DNA from: Stomoxys calcitrans
Lineage: Eukaryota; Arthropoda; Insecta; Diptera; Muscidae
Assembly (NCBI RefSeq): GCF_963082655.1
Contig: NC_081553.1
Span: forward strand, 205,398,897-205,462,896
DNA length: 64,000 bases
Reading direction: 5' to 3'
Shown: positions 45,613 to 58,090 of the stretch, piece after piece
How the letters are laid out: each line of letters opens with the position of its first letter
Numbering within the stretch: the first letter of the stretch is position 1
Position numbers and translations under genes: made by a program
The notes under the pieces: model-generated
What the model saw: only the letters and a program-made list of their open reading frames with translations
Databases searched by the model: none
Told to the model about the DNA's origin: nothing

Positions 45613-46328
45613 TAATATGGGTCAGTTAGGATTATAAATGGGCCATATCAGTGAATGTTTTAATATAGCTGCCATTGAAACCGATTTCGGATCTTGAATT
45701 TTTGAGCCTCTAGAACGCGAAATTCTTAATTCGATTTAGCAGAAATTTGGCATGAGGAGTCTTGTTTTGATTTCCAACAACTGTGCTAATAATGGTCTAA
45801 ATAGATTCATAACCAGAGCATGTAAATCGATCTCGGATTTTGATTTCTTGGGTCTCTGGAGGGTGAAACTTTTATCCGGTTTTACTGAAATTTTGCATGA
45901 GGTGTTCCGTTTCGATTTCCAAAACCGCGCAAAGTATGGTTCAAATAGGTTCAAACCGAAATTCAGATTTGCCATCTTGAGCCTCTTGAAGGCGCTATTG
46001 GCACCCTATTTGGCTGAAATTTTGAGCGCGAAAGTTTGCTTTGTCCTCAAACAGCCGTGTCAAGTATGGTCCAAATGGGTCCCATATAAATCTATCGCAC
46101 GATTTGATATCTTGACCCTCTACACTGAAAAAAAAAAAATGGTCCTAAATTTAAGATTTGCTTATTCGTAGGATTTCTGCAACGAAAACGAGCCAAAGTA
46201 TGAAATATTTAATTTAGAGAGGCTATTTACTAACGGACTTGACCATCCGTTTCAAATTTCGATAGCTAATTGATTCATGTTTAACTCCATTGATGTATGT
46301 CCAATAATTATTTTTTGATAAATTATTT

Positions 46329-47179
46329 TTTGAACCCACAACCATAGGATAGGGCGTATATTCATTTAAACATACAGTTCGCAACACTTCAAAATATTCA
46401 TTTCGGAAGTATTGTATTTTTTTCATCGTCGTAAAATTCTACGGCGATTTAACGATGTTCGTATGTCTGTCCGTCCGATTGCTGTAGTCACTCTACAGCC
46501 TTCAAAAATTGAGATAATGAGCTGAAATTTACCACAGATATGTCCTTTTGTTGCTCGCAAGTTAAGTTTCTTGAACGGGTCGAATCGGACCATATTTGGA
46601 TGTAGCTGCTGTATAGACGGATTTTCCGATAAAGGGTCTAATGCCCATAAAAACTTTATTTTTCATCCGATTTTGCTGAAATTTGAAACAGTGAAAAGTT
46701 TTATGCCTCCCGAAATCTGACCCAAATATGGATCATATCGGACTATATATAGATATAGCTGCTATATAGACCGATCTTCCGATAAAGGGTCTGAAGCCCA
46801 TAAAAGCTCTATTTTTCAACCGATTTCGCTGAAATTTGAAACAGTGAGTAGTAGCTTTAAGCCCCTAAAATAGGACCCAAATATGGTTTAGATTGGAATA
46901 TATTTAGATATAGCTGCCTATAGACCGATCTGCCGATAAAGGGTCTGAAGCCTATAAAAACTTCATTTTTTATCCGATTTTGCTTAAATTTAAAACAGTG
47001 GGTAGTTGTACGTCTCCCAACATCCGCCCCAAATATGGTTTGGATCGGACTGTAAAGGGTCTGAAGCCCATAAAGGCATTATTTTTTATCCAATTTCACT
47101 GACGAAAGGCGGTTTACATATATACCCGAGGTGGTGGATATCCAAAGTTCGGACTGGCCGAACTGCCTTTTTACTTGTT
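46329..47179 (+). mobile_element. DL4 element with a DL1-type 3' end
   Basis: The 5' end is gaacccacaaccataggata, the core ttcatcgtcgtaaaattcta, then gatttaacgatgttcgtatg and tctgtccgtccg. Units follow (gatatagctgctatatagac; gataaagggtctgaagccca). The 3' end is DL1 (tatacccgaggtggtggata, ttcggactggccgaactgcc, tttttacttgtt). It is either a DL4 whose normal 3' end is DL1-like or a recombinant. Confidence 0.82.
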
Positions 47180-48533
47180 TTGTCCATAAGCAGGTTAAAT
47201 TCGAATATGGGCTATATCGGACTATATCTTCATATAGCCCCCATATAGACCGATCCGCCGATTTAGGGTCTTAGGCCTATAAAAGCCACATCTATTATCC
47301 GATTTTGTTGAAATTTTGGACAGTGAGTTGTGGTAGGTCCTTCGACATTCTTCTGCAGTTTGGCCCAGATCGGTCCAGATTTGGATATAGCTGTCATATA
47401 GACCGATCCGTCGATTTAGGGTCTTAGCCCCATAAAAGCCATTTATATAATCAGATTTTGCTGAAATTTGTGACAGTGAGTTGTGTTATGCCACTCGATA
47501 TGTTTTTTCAATTTGGCCCAGATCGGTGGAGATTTGAATATAGCTGCCATATAGACCGATCTCTCAATTTAAGGCCCTGCGCCCTGAAAGGCGCATTTAT
47601 TATCCGATTTTGCCAAAATTTGGGACAGTGAGTTGTTTTAGGCTCCTCGACATTTTTTTGCGGTTTGGACTAGATCGGTTCAGATTTAGATATAGCTACC
47701 ATATAGACAGATATCTCGATTTGAGTTTTTGGCCCCATAAATGGTCCATTTATTGTCCGATGGCGCCAAAACTTGAGACAGTGAGTTGTACTATGCTCTT
47801 CGACATCCCTCTTCAAGTTGGACCAGATTGGTGCAGATTTGGATATAGCTGCCATAAAGACCAATCTCTCAACGTAAGATTTTGGGCACATAAAAGGCGA
47901 ATTTATCGTCCGATTTTGCCAAAATTTGGGACAGTAAGTTATGTTAGGCCCTTCGACATCCTTCTTCAATTTGGCCCAGATCGGTATATATTTGGATATA
48001 GCTGCCATATAGACCGATCAGCCGATTAAGGGTCTTAGGCCCATAATAGCCATTTATGTAATCAGATTTTGCTGAAATTTGGGACAGTGAGTTATGTTAG
48101 GCCCTTCGACATCCTTCTTCAATTTGGCCCAGATCGGTATATATTTGAATATAGCTGCCATATAGACCGATCTAATGATATGAGATTTTGGGCTCATAAA
48201 AGGCTTATTTATTGTCCGATTTCGCTTAAATGTAGAATAGTGAGTTGCGTTAGGCCGTGCGATACAATTTGGCCCATATCGAGTTAGATTTGCATATAGC
48301 TGCCATATAGACCGATCTTTCCATTTAAAGTCTTGGCCCATTAAAAGGGCCATATATAATCCGATTTCGTTGAAATTTGACACGGTGACTTATGTTAGGC
48401 TTGTTTTTAGTAGACCACTCACTGTCCGTACCGATTTTGGTCAAAATCTCACCACCGTGTTATGACGTAAGATGGTTTACATAGGTGGTGCCCAAAGTTC
48501 GGCCCGGCCGAACTTAACGCCTTTTTACTTGTT
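47180..48533 (+). mobile_element. DL1 element lacking its 5' end
   Basis: It begins in the leader (ttgtccataagcaggttaaa) immediately after the previous element's CTTGTT. It carries about eight units (ggatatagctgccatataga; ccgattttgccaaaatttgg) and closes with ttcggcccggccgaacttaa, cgcctttttacttgtt at 48533. The TATACCC end and GTCY core are absent. Confidence 0.87.
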
Positions 48534-49262
48534 TTTGTGTTCAAATTTCCTTTTAAATATTACCAACCAATTGAAGTTCTATTTCACATATTTCAGTTAT
48601 GATTTTCACTAAAATAGAATGGCAATTGATAACCTTTCACTTGGGATATTAACCGAAATTTCATTGGAAAATTTTGTTGAAATGCCCCCACTCAATGAAA
48701 GTGCAAGGCACAACATCATCGCCTTCTTTTGACCTTGTTGATTGCTATCAAGTTCTTCCAAGTCAATTACATGTCATATTGATTTTAGTCTGTACCGTTG
48801 TAAGTTACGACGTTTTGACAATACATAAGCTGCTTTATGTCGCTGTAGGTAATGCACGCTCTTGACCAGCACCAGACACCACGACAATCTATTTGTGTGG
48901 TTATCTTTTCACATTAAGAACAATATCGTCTGCAACTGATAATAGCTGTAAATGAAACGGTTATTTAGGTAACTTATGAAATGCTCTTTCAATATGGTAT
49001 TAGTTTCCAATTAAGTTTCTACGAACAAATACAATAACTTACATAGAAATTGTAAAGGTTGTGAAACATGCATATAATGAGAAAATGTGGACGAAGCTAA
49101 AGGACATTTGGTAAAAATTTTCCATGAAGTCAAACAACTATTCTTGAAATATTAAATGGGAGAAACATATTCTTTGACATCCAAATTTTAAGTTCAATTT
49201 TATGAAAATAAATGTTGAACAAATTTAAAGATTTTCTTTTTAAAAAACCAGTGTCAAACTTC
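48534..49262. other. Unassigned, apparently single-copy DNA
   Basis: A/T-rich, without repeat signatures or credible exons. Confidence 0.35.
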
Positions 49263-49275
49263 ATGGGCTATATAA

Positions 49276-50495
49276 TTTTTATACCCACCACCGAAGGATG
49301 GGGGTATATTCATTTTGTCATTCCGTTTGCAACACATCGAAATATCCATTTCCGACCCTATAAAGTATATATATTCTTGATCAGCGTAAAAATCTAAGAC
49401 GATCTAGACATGTCCGTCCGTCTGTCCGTCTGTCTGTTGAAATCACACTACAGCCTTTAAAAATAGAGATATTGAGCTGAAACTTTGCACAGATTCTTTT
49501 TTGTCCATAAGCAGGTTAAGTTCGAAGATGGGCTATATCGGACTATATCTTGATATAGCCCCCATATAGACCGATCGGCCGATTTAGGGTCTTAGGCCCA
49601 TAAAAGCCACATTTATTATCTGATTTTGCTGAAATTTGGGACAGTGAGTTGTGTTAGGCCCTTCGACATCCTTCGTGAATTTGGCTCAGATCAGTCCAGA
49701 TTTGGATATAGCTGCCATATAGACCGATATGCCAATTTAGGGTCTTAGGCCCATAAAAGCCACATTTATTATCCGATTTTGCTGAAATTTGGGACAGTGA
49801 GTTGTGTTAGACCCTTCGACTTCCTTCGTGAATTTGGCTCAGATCGGTCCAGATTTGGATATAGCTGCCATATAGACCGATCATCCGATTTAGGGTCTAA
49901 GTCCCATAAAAGCCACATTTATTATCCGATTTCGCTGAAATTTGGGACAGTGAGTTGTGTTAGGCCCTTCGACATCCTCCGTGAATTTGGCTCAGATCAG
50001 TCCAGATTTGGATATAGCTGCCATATAGACCGATCATCCGATTTAGGGTCTAAGTCCCATAAAAGCCACATTTATTATCCGATTTCGCTGAAATTTGGGA
50101 CAGTGAGTTTGGTTAGGGTCTTCGAAGTCCTTCTTCAATTTTGCCCAGATCGGTCGAGATTTGAATATAGCTGCCATATAGACCGATATCGCGATTTAAG
50201 GTCTTGGCCCCATAAAAGGCGCATTAATAATCCGATTTCACTGAAATTTGACACAGTGACTTATGTTAGGCTTTTCGACATCCGTGTCGTATATGGTTCA
50301 GATCGGTTTATTTTTAGATATAGCTAGTGTACTTTTAGTATTTGGTCCAAATCGGAACATATTTTGATATAACTGATATGGGACATAAGGTGTGAAATTT
50401 CCACCGAATTTTGATGAAAGGTGGTTTACATATATTCCCGAGGTGGTGGGTATCCAAAGTTCGGCCCGGCCGAACTTAACGCCTTTTTACTTGTT
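49276..50495 (+). mobile_element. DL1 DINE-like element, complete, inserted in family G
   Basis: The 5' end is tatacccaccaccgaaggat, the core attcttgatcagcgtaaaaa, then catgtccgtccgtctgtccg. Six units follow, several nearly identical (gctcagatcagtccagattt at 49683 and 49991; gatcatccgatttagggtct at 49880 and 50031). The 3' end is ttcggcccggccgaacttaa, tttttacttgtt. High unit identity suggests a young or recently homogenised copy. Confidence 0.94.
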
Positions 50496-52101
50496 TGATA
50501 TCGGGAGGGGGGCGGACCCTCCCCTTACCCCAAAAGTACTACCCAAAAATAAAAGCGGAGCGATCGGGACAATATGAGATTCAAATGAAAGATATTCAAG
50601 AGCAGAGTACGAATTTCATAATAAAAGTTGGGTCCAAGTACCCGGGGGGCCGCCCCAGCCCTAAAACCCTTTAAAATAGGTTTGACGATCATGACAACAG
50701 GGGACTCAAATGAAAGGTATTCTGGAGTAGATTACGAATATGGTAAGGAAGTAGGATTAGGCTTTATAATTTATTGATAACGGACGGAAGCGGACCCTCC
50801 ACCGTTACCCCAAAAACACCACCGAAAATTAAAAGTGGATCAATAAGGACAATATGGGTATCAAATGAAAAGTATGAGGGAGTAGATAACGAATCTGGTC
50901 GAAGTATAGGGAGTCGCCCCACCCCCACAAAAACGCCCAAAATGGGCATATAAGCCCATCACGGATATATGGGACTCGGTTTGTTTGTTCCGTATAGACT
51001 GAAAAACAGCAGAACCGATTTTCTCGAAATTTTCGCATATTGCGTAGGTTGGTCTGGAAGGAAACATAGGCTGTATAATTTTTCGGTATCGAAATGGGGA
51101 CGGACCCTCCCCCTTATGCCAAAAACACAACCCAAAATCAAAAGTGGATCTATCGGGACAATATGGGTATCAGATGAATGGTATTGGAGAGTAGAATGCG
51201 AATATGGTATTAAAATTTGAGTCTAAGTACCCATCGGGCCGCCCCAACACCAAAGCTCCCCAAACAGACATATTGGACGTTCATTCAATATGGGGCTCAA
51301 ATACAAGGTATTCGGAAGTAGGTTTAGAATTTGGCACGCAAAAACAGATCGAAGTGTAGGGGATCACGCCACCCTCAAAAACGCTTTTAGATCCATTGTG
51401 ATTATGATACTTGGATGAACCGATTTTCTTAAAATTTTCATAGATTGTGTACGTTTGTCTGGAAGGAAACATAGGCTATATAATTTTTAGATATCGGGTG
51501 GAGGCGGACCCTCCCCCTTATCCCAAAAATGCCAACCATATCCGACAGTGGTCCGATGAGCACATTAAGGGTATCAATTGAAAGGTATTGGAGACCAGAA
51601 AACGAATATGGTATTAAAATTAGGGTCCAAGTGCCCAGCGGGCCCCCAACCCTCTAAACTGAAATATTCGACGTTCCTATCAATATGGGACTCAAATGGA
51701 AAGTATCCGGTAAATATGGCATAAAAAATTAGATCCAAGTAATAGGAGGTCACCTCACCTCCAAATGGGCAGCGGACCATGGCTATATAGGATTCAAATA
51801 AATGATATTTGGGGGTAGATTAAAAATATGACATTAAAATTTGCGTTCAAGTCAAGGTGGTTCTTTTCCTCCTAAAAATATGTCGAATAGATTTATTGAC
51901 CCATTATGGCAATATGGGACTCAAATGAAAGGTATTTGAGAGTAGAAAATGAATTTTATATCCAATTTTGGGGGTACGCCGTAAATCTTCTTAAACTGAA
52001 CTTCATTTCCGACTATAGCAATGTGGAGCTCAAATCAAAGGTATTTGGGAGTAAAAAAACGAATTTAATATCTATTTTCAGGGCAAAGTGACGGTGGCCT
52101 C

Positions 52102-52387
52102 CCCAGCCCCAAAACACCCTCCAAATGGCTCATACTTACCCACCATGACAAAATGGGGTTCAAAGTAAAGGGATTTGGGAGTGGATATGAATTTGATATC
52201 CATTTTTGAGTCGAAATGTCTTCCTTAAAAAGCAGTTCTCATTCCCAGCCCCAAAACACCCTCCAAATGGCTCATACTTACCCACCATGACAAAATGGGG
52301 TTCAAAGTAAAGGGATTTGGGAGTGGATATGAATTTGATATCCATTTTTGAGTCGAAATGTCTTCCTTAAAAAGCAGTTCTCATTCT
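52102..52387. repeat. 142 bp tandem duplication in family G
   Basis: The block from cccagccccaaaacaccctc to aaaaagcagttctcatt occurs twice (52102 and 52244) with no difference that I can see. Confidence 0.9.
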
Positions 52388-52462
52388 CAAAAATACCAGA
52401 TCTCGGAGATTGGTAATGCGATTAGTTCGAAATTTTTCTCACTCTAACAATCACAAAAAAAA

Positions 52463-53868
52463 AACCAGTAAGGAAAGGCAAAAGTCGGGCGGTGCCGACT
52501 TTATACTACCCTACACTACTTAGTGCATGTAGTACTTTTTATCTCGAAATCTAGTCAGACTTTAATTTGGATACCAATTGAAATAGCAATTTAGAACCTT
52601 GTAAAATTTTCTCACCGTAGGACAAAAGATTTGGATTTCCACATCTTTAAAAGGTCATATCGGATAAAAGTTTATATGGGAGTTATATCGAAACCTGTGC
52701 CAATTTTAATGACACATACTGGGGCGTCAAATAGAGATTGACGTCCCAGTATGTGTCATTAAGATGTGACCAAAATTCAAGTTTTCACTGCCAGAAAAGA
52801 CCATATCGGATGAAATATACACATTGGAGCTATATCTAAATTAGGACTGATTTCAATGAAACTTTGCGCACGTATTGGAACGTCAATTTAAACGTCTCAT
52901 GTAAAATCGGGCAAAAATTTTGGATTCTACAGCCTTAAGAGGCCATATCGAATAAACGATATATATGGGAGCTATATCCAAATCTGAACCGATTTTTATG
53001 AAATTTTGCACACATATGTAGACCTTATATAAAATATCCAAAGCCAAATTTTGTGAAGATCGGACTAAAACTGTGGCTTCTACAGCCTTAAAAAGCCATA
53101 TCGGATGAAAGATATACATGGGAGCTATATCCAAATCTGCACCGATTTTTATGAAATTTTGCACACATATGAAGACCTCAAATAAAATACTCCATGTCAA
53201 AGATTAGACTAAAACTGTGGCTTCTACAGCCTTAAAAAGCCATATCGGATGAAAGATATACATGGGAGCTATATCTAAATCTGAACCGATTTTTATGAAA
53301 TTTTGCACACATATGTAGACCTTAAATAAAATACCCAATGCCAAATTTTGTGAAGATCGGACGAAAATTGTGGCTTTTACAGCCTTAAAAAACCATATCG
53401 GATGAAAGATATACATAGGAGCTATATCTACGTCTGAACCGATTTTTATGAAATTTTGTACACACATGTAGACCTCAAACAAAACACCTCATGCCAAATT
53501 TGTGAAGATCGGACGAAAATTGTGGCTTCCACAGCCTTAAAAAGCCATATAGGGTGAAAGATATAAATGGAAGCTATATCAAAATCTGAACCGATTTTTT
53601 TCAAAATCAATAGCATTTGTCCTTGTGCCAAAAAAGTGACATGTGCAAAATTTCGTGACAATCGGATAACAAATACGACCTGCAGTTTGATTACAAGAAT
53701 AAACGGACTCACAGACAGACAGACGGACATGGCTAAATCGAATCAGAAAGTGATTCTGAGTCGATCGGTATACTTATCAATGGGTCTAGCTCTTCTCATT
53801 CTTAGCGTTGCAAATAAATGCACAAATCTATAATACCCTGTACCACAGTGTTGATGCAGGGTATAATA
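52463..53868 (-). mobile_element. DL3 DINE-like element, complete, inserted in family G
   Basis: The hairpin end is cagtaaggaaaggcaaaagt, cgggcggtgccgacttt and accctacactac. Seven units follow (gggagctatatctaaatctg; tttatgaaattttgcacaca; tacagccttaaaaagccata; spacing about 143-156 bp). The core is gacagacagacggacatggc and taaatcgaatcagaaagtga, and the reversed 5' end is taccctgtaccacagtgttg. The uninterrupted family G sequence at 63440-63475 is the matching empty site. Confidence 0.94.
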
Positions 53869-54885
53869 ACATGGTTTCTATTGTTGGGGAGTAAAGCACA
53901 AATGTGATATCAATTTTCGGGAAAAGTGTCTATGGGGCCACCTCACCCCCACAACACCACCCAACCCCCAAAACACCCCTAAATCGGACATATACCGATC
54001 ATGGCAATATGGGACTCAAATGAAAGGTATTTGCGAGTAGAATACGAATATGATATCCAAATGTGGGATCACGTTTCTGGGGGGGTGGACCCCTTCCCCA
54101 AAACACCCCACAATCAGGACTTATTTACTGACCATGGGAATATGGGTCTTAAATCAAAGGTATTTGAGTGTAGAATTATAATCTGATATCTGATAAAGTG
54201 AAATACGAATCCGATATTTATTTTCAAGGCCAACTCACTGAGTGGCCGACAATCCCACAAAACACCCCCCAAGCCGGTCATGTTTGCCGACTATGGAAAT
54301 ATGGGGCTCAAATTAAAGGTATTTGGGAGTAGACCACGTATCTGTTATCAACATTAGGGACCAACTGTCTAGGGGACGTCCCACCACCATAACAACCCCC
54401 AAGTAGGACGCATTTCCTCACCAAGACAATTTTGGTCTTAGTTCATAGTTTTTAGGGCCAATACCCCAAACCGGACATATTTGCTGACTTTTGCAATAAG
54501 GAGTTTAAATGAGATTAGAAAAAGAATTTGATATCCAATTTTAAGGGCAATGGCAATATGGGGTAAAAATCAACGATAAATAGATATATGAGAATTTTTT
54601 ACTGACCATCGCAATATGGGGCTCAAATTTGGGAGTACAATACGAATTTGATATGCAAATGATTACCTATTTTGGGGCCATGTGTTTGAGGGACGCCTCA
54701 TCCTTTAAACTCCTCTTAAGCCAATGGCAATATGGGGTTTATATAAATGGTATTTGAGAGAAGAGCACCATGCTGATATTTTTTCAGGGCCAAGTACCTG
54801 GGAGTACACCTTATATCCAAACTTAAATTCGTAGACCAATAAAGATCATATGAGATTCAGATAAAGGCACTTATATTGTTAAACT

Positions 54886-55016
54886 GTTAGTCAAGCGATA
54901 TAATATTTTCGTAGAATGTTATTTCACTAAAAATTCTTAAATTGTCGAAAATAAAAATTCCAAGGAAACTTTTGTTCCATATAAAATAAAAGAAGGCGCA
55001 GCAGAGCGGGCCCTTT
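54886..55016 (+). repeat. Family G terminal segment
   Basis: In reverse complement it starts gggcccgctctgctgcgcct, then tatatggaacaaaagtttcc and ttggaatttttattttcgac. The same segment stands alone at 20313-20430. Beyond it (from about 55017) the sequence looks unique, so this is probably the element end. Confidence 0.65.
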
Positions 55017-56169
55017 CCAACTAATATTTGTATATAAATCAAATTTTAGAGAATATCTGCATACAAATAAAATGGCTATGAAGTTTTCTAAGAAAATTAA
55101 GTTTTCACAAAGTTTCTGTGAATTTCTCAATGCAAAAACTTATGGACAATGTTTCTTGCCAAGTTATCGTTGCTTAGTTTCTTAAATGCTTTAGCATATT
55201 GTCAGCATGTGCAACTACTAAAAGCAAATGGTAAAATCCAAATAAACTTTAGCCCCACTTCTAAGGACTGTACATCTCACCTGCACTTTGTGTCCATCGA
55301 AAAAAAAAATTGCCTTAGTGTCACTGCATTTTGCCATTGGCAAAGCTAAGTCAGTACTCCAACACCAACTGTCATTTCATGTTCGCTTTTATCAACTGAG
55401 TTTGCGTCGTCATGTTGCAATAAAAAACTCCTACCTCCTGTGATAGACTTGGTTAACTTTGGTTGTTGATGTTGTACGCAATAGCATAGCGAGGATGATG
55501 AGGCTGTTTTTTTTCGCAATTTCTATCCTTTTTGTAGCTGGATACTCACCCAAAACTTTAGTGAATGCCAACTTTGCCTAGGCATTAAGTTGCCTTAGAG
55601 GACAACCACTCACACCGACACACTACAATAATTCTTTGCATAAAATTGTAAATATATAGAGGTAGTTTGTGACAAGCTTCGCCCATGGCAGCTTTCTTGA
55701 AAATGTCTCGTAACACATTTTTTTCATATGACAATGTGTTGCTGCAAGTCCTCTGACTGGTTCGTTCTATTTGCCAAGCCATAACAAAAAATGAAATGAA
55801 AATGACCTTGAAGTTGTTTTGTACTTCTTCTTCTTAGAAAAGTTCGAGGACAAGCGAAAGTGAGCTCTTTATCAATGTTAATGAAGAAATGAATGAATGA
55901 ATGGCAGTGAGTCGTGGGCGAATGCCAACTTTCATCTTGGCCTATCCACATTTTATTTCTTTTGGCCTAAGACACAAAGCCTTGTACACCAATTGACATT
56001 GAGACTGGATTGTTAAGGTAAATATAAAACAACCTTCCTCTACATATCTGAATGTGAGTAAATAACTAGTTAAATTAATGCTCTGTCCTAAGAAAGGACA
56101 TTTGCCAAAACATTTAGGCACAAGAAGAAGAAAGAAACCAAGATGTCGTATCCTATCTATAACCATCAC
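55017..56169. other. Unassigned, apparently single-copy DNA
   Basis: Frames of 60-75 codons on both strands lack domains. No repeat family seen. It could be intronic or intergenic. Confidence 0.35.
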
Positions 56170-56338
56170 CTAGAAGGGGGTTATTTCATGTTGTCGTTTC
56201 ATTAAAACATTCATTTGGGATCCTAAAAAGGCGAATCTTGATACAGCTCCCATATAAACCGATCTCCCGATTTTGCTTCTTGAGCCCCAAATCGGACTAT
56301 AACTTGATATAGCTCCACCTCCTCCGGCCATATTCATT
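56170..56338 (+). mobile_element. DL2b internal relic
   Basis: Two array phrases remain (gatacagctcccatataaac, cgatctcccgattttgcttc; aacttgatatagctcc). Neither end is present; a DL1 element follows immediately. Confidence 0.6.
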
Positions 56339-57619
56339 ATTATTCCTAGCACCGAAGGATGGGGGTATATTCATTTTGTCATTCCGTTTGCAACACATCG
56401 AAACATTCATTTCCGACCCTATGAAGTATATATATTCTTGATCAGCGTAAAAATCTAAGACGATCTAGACGTGTCCGTCCGTCTGTCCGTCTGTCTGCTG
56501 AAATCAAGCTACAGTCTTTAAAAATAGAGATATTGAGCTGAAATTTTGCACAGACTCTTTTTTTTGTCCATAAGCAGGTTAAGTTCGAAAATGGGCTATA
56601 CCGGACTATATCTTTATATAGCCCCCATATAGACCGATCCGCCGATTTAGGGTCTTAGGCCCATAAAAGCCACATTTATTATCCGATTTTGCTGAAATTT
56701 GGGACAGTAAGTTGTGATAGGCCCCTCGAAATCCTTCGTCATTTTGGCTCAGATCGGTCCAGATTTGGATATAGCTGCCATATAGACCGATCCTCCGATT
56801 AAGGGTCTTAGGCCTATAAAAGCCACATTTATTATGGGATTTTGCTGAAATTCAGGACAGTGAGTTGCGTTAGGCCCTTCGACATCCTCCGTCAATATGG
56901 CTCAGATCGGTTTAGATTTTGATATAGCTGCCATATAGACCGATCCTCCGATTATTATCGGATTTTGCTGAAATACGGGACAGTGAGTTGTGTTATGCTC
57001 TTCGACATCCTCCGTAAATTTGGGCCAGATCGGTCCAGATTTGCATATAGCTGCCATATAGACCGATATCTCGATTTAAGGTTTAGAGCCCATAAAAGCC
57101 ATATTTATTATTGGATTTTGCTGAAATTTGGGACAGTGAGTTGTGTTATGCCCTTCGACATCCTCCGTAAATTTGGCCCAGATCGGTCCAGATTTGCATA
57201 TAGCTGCCATATAGACCGATCTCTCGATTTAAGGTTTAGGGCCCATTAAAGAGGCATTTATTGTCCGATTTCGCCGAAATTTGGGACAGTGCTTTGTGTT
57301 AGGCTTTTCATCATGTTTATGCAACTTGGCCCAAATCGGTCCAGATTTGGATATAGCTGCCATCTAGACCGATATCTCGATTTAAAGTCTTGGCCCCATA
57401 AAAGGCGCATTTATAATCCGATTTCACTGAAATTTGACACAGTGACTTATGTTCGGCTTTTCAACATCCGTGTCGTATATAGTTCCGATCGGTATGAGGT
57501 ATATGAGTATAAGGTATGAAATTTTCACCGAATTTTGATGAAAGGTGGTTTACATATATACCCGAGGTGGTGGGTATCCAAAGTTCGGTCCGGCCGAACT
57601 TAACGCCTTTTTACTTGTT
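56339..57619 (+). mobile_element. DL1 DINE-like element, complete but with worn 5' tip
   Basis: The 5' tip is ttattcctagcaccgaagga (normally tatacccaccaccgaagg), the core attcttgatcagcgtaaaaa, then cgtgtccgtccgtctgtccg. Seven or so ~154 bp units follow, and the 3' end ttcggtccggccgaacttaa, tttttacttgtt. Two neighbouring units near 56970 and 57120 are almost identical. Confidence 0.9.
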
Positions 57620-57722
57620 TTGCCTAAGAAGAGATGCCGGGAAAAGAACTCGGCAAATGCGATCCATGGTGGAGGGTATATAAGATTCGGGCCGGCCGAA
57701 CTTAGCACGCTTTTACTTGTTT
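57620..57722 (+). mobile_element. DL2 3' end only, chained to the preceding DL1
   Basis: The last ~100 bp of DL2 (gcctaagaagagatgccggg, atgcgatccatggtggaggg, ttcgggccggccgaacttag, cgcttttacttgtt), starting right at the CTTGTT of the previous element. A 20+ base T-run follows. Confidence 0.87.
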
Positions 57723-57742
57723 TTTTTTTTTTTTTTTTTTTA

Positions 57743-58090
57743 ATTTCGTCTGTCGAGAGGTGGATTTGCTCCTAAACTGCTTGCTTAATCAAAAATAGCA
57801 TCTGTTTGCCAATGAAGAGAATAGTCTCTTCAATGCAAAACTGTTGCCATATGTTTCGGTTACGGAGGTGCCGGGATAGATAAAGTTGCTGACTATCTCA
57901 AAGTTGCAGTTTCCATTTTTCTCCATTATCGTTATATGCTCGGGTGTACAGGACTATGTGGAAGTTGATACCATCCACTTTGTCTTGTCGCCATACACTG
58001 CCAGACACCATTTTGTTGTTTTTCTTTCCATATTTTCAAATGCTGCAGTTACCACTAACGGAGACTGACCCATAATATCGGTGTCGTTGG
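57743..58090 (-). pseudogene. LINE-B reverse transcriptase fragment
   Basis: Minus strand: an AAFENMERK-like helix, YGDKTKWMVSTST, SCTPEHITIMEKNGNFEIVS, NFIYPGTSVTETYG, LANRCYF*LSKQFRSK. This is the segment after the active site, parallel to 12450-12150 of the first LINE-B copy (NGDKTKWMISTP; NFIYLGSDITVTN; LAKRCHFELSKH) but clearly diverged, so it is probably another subfamily. Stops are present. Confidence 0.8.

Larger units (their letters stand above)
43745..46130 (+). mobile_element. DL2 DINE-like element, outer layer of a three-level nest, 3' truncated
   Basis: The 5' end is tatgccctccaccatacgat, the core atattcgtgatcgccttgac, then cttgtccgtccatcagttcg and gcgcatgaaattttgctc. MITE-W interrupts at 43969-45612. 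The element resumes with taatatgggtcagttaggat and units (gatttagcagaaatttgg; ctgaaattttgcatgagg) until about 46130. The hairpin end is missing. The break falls where other DL2 copies read cttcttattagcgtaggtc. Confidence 0.83.
49263..55016 (+). mobile_element. Family G element carrying DL1 and DL3 insertions
   Basis: A short left flank (gggctatataattttt, 49265-49280) joins across the DL1 insertion to gatatcgggaggggggcgga at 50497. The array (aaatgaaaggtattctggag; ccccaaaaacaccaccg; ttgtttgttccgtatagact at 50981) runs to 52462. It resumes after DL3 at 53869 (atggtttctattgttgggga) and continues to 54885, ending in the terminal segment 54886-55016. The copy at 63.4 kb lacks the DL3 insertion and reads straight through, confirming continuity. 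No coding capacity seen. Confidence 0.8.

Noticed and set aside
49779..50327. 182-codon frame with three near-identical 51-codon repeats
   Set aside because: Same array artefact in a DL1 element; the frame depends only on unit length.
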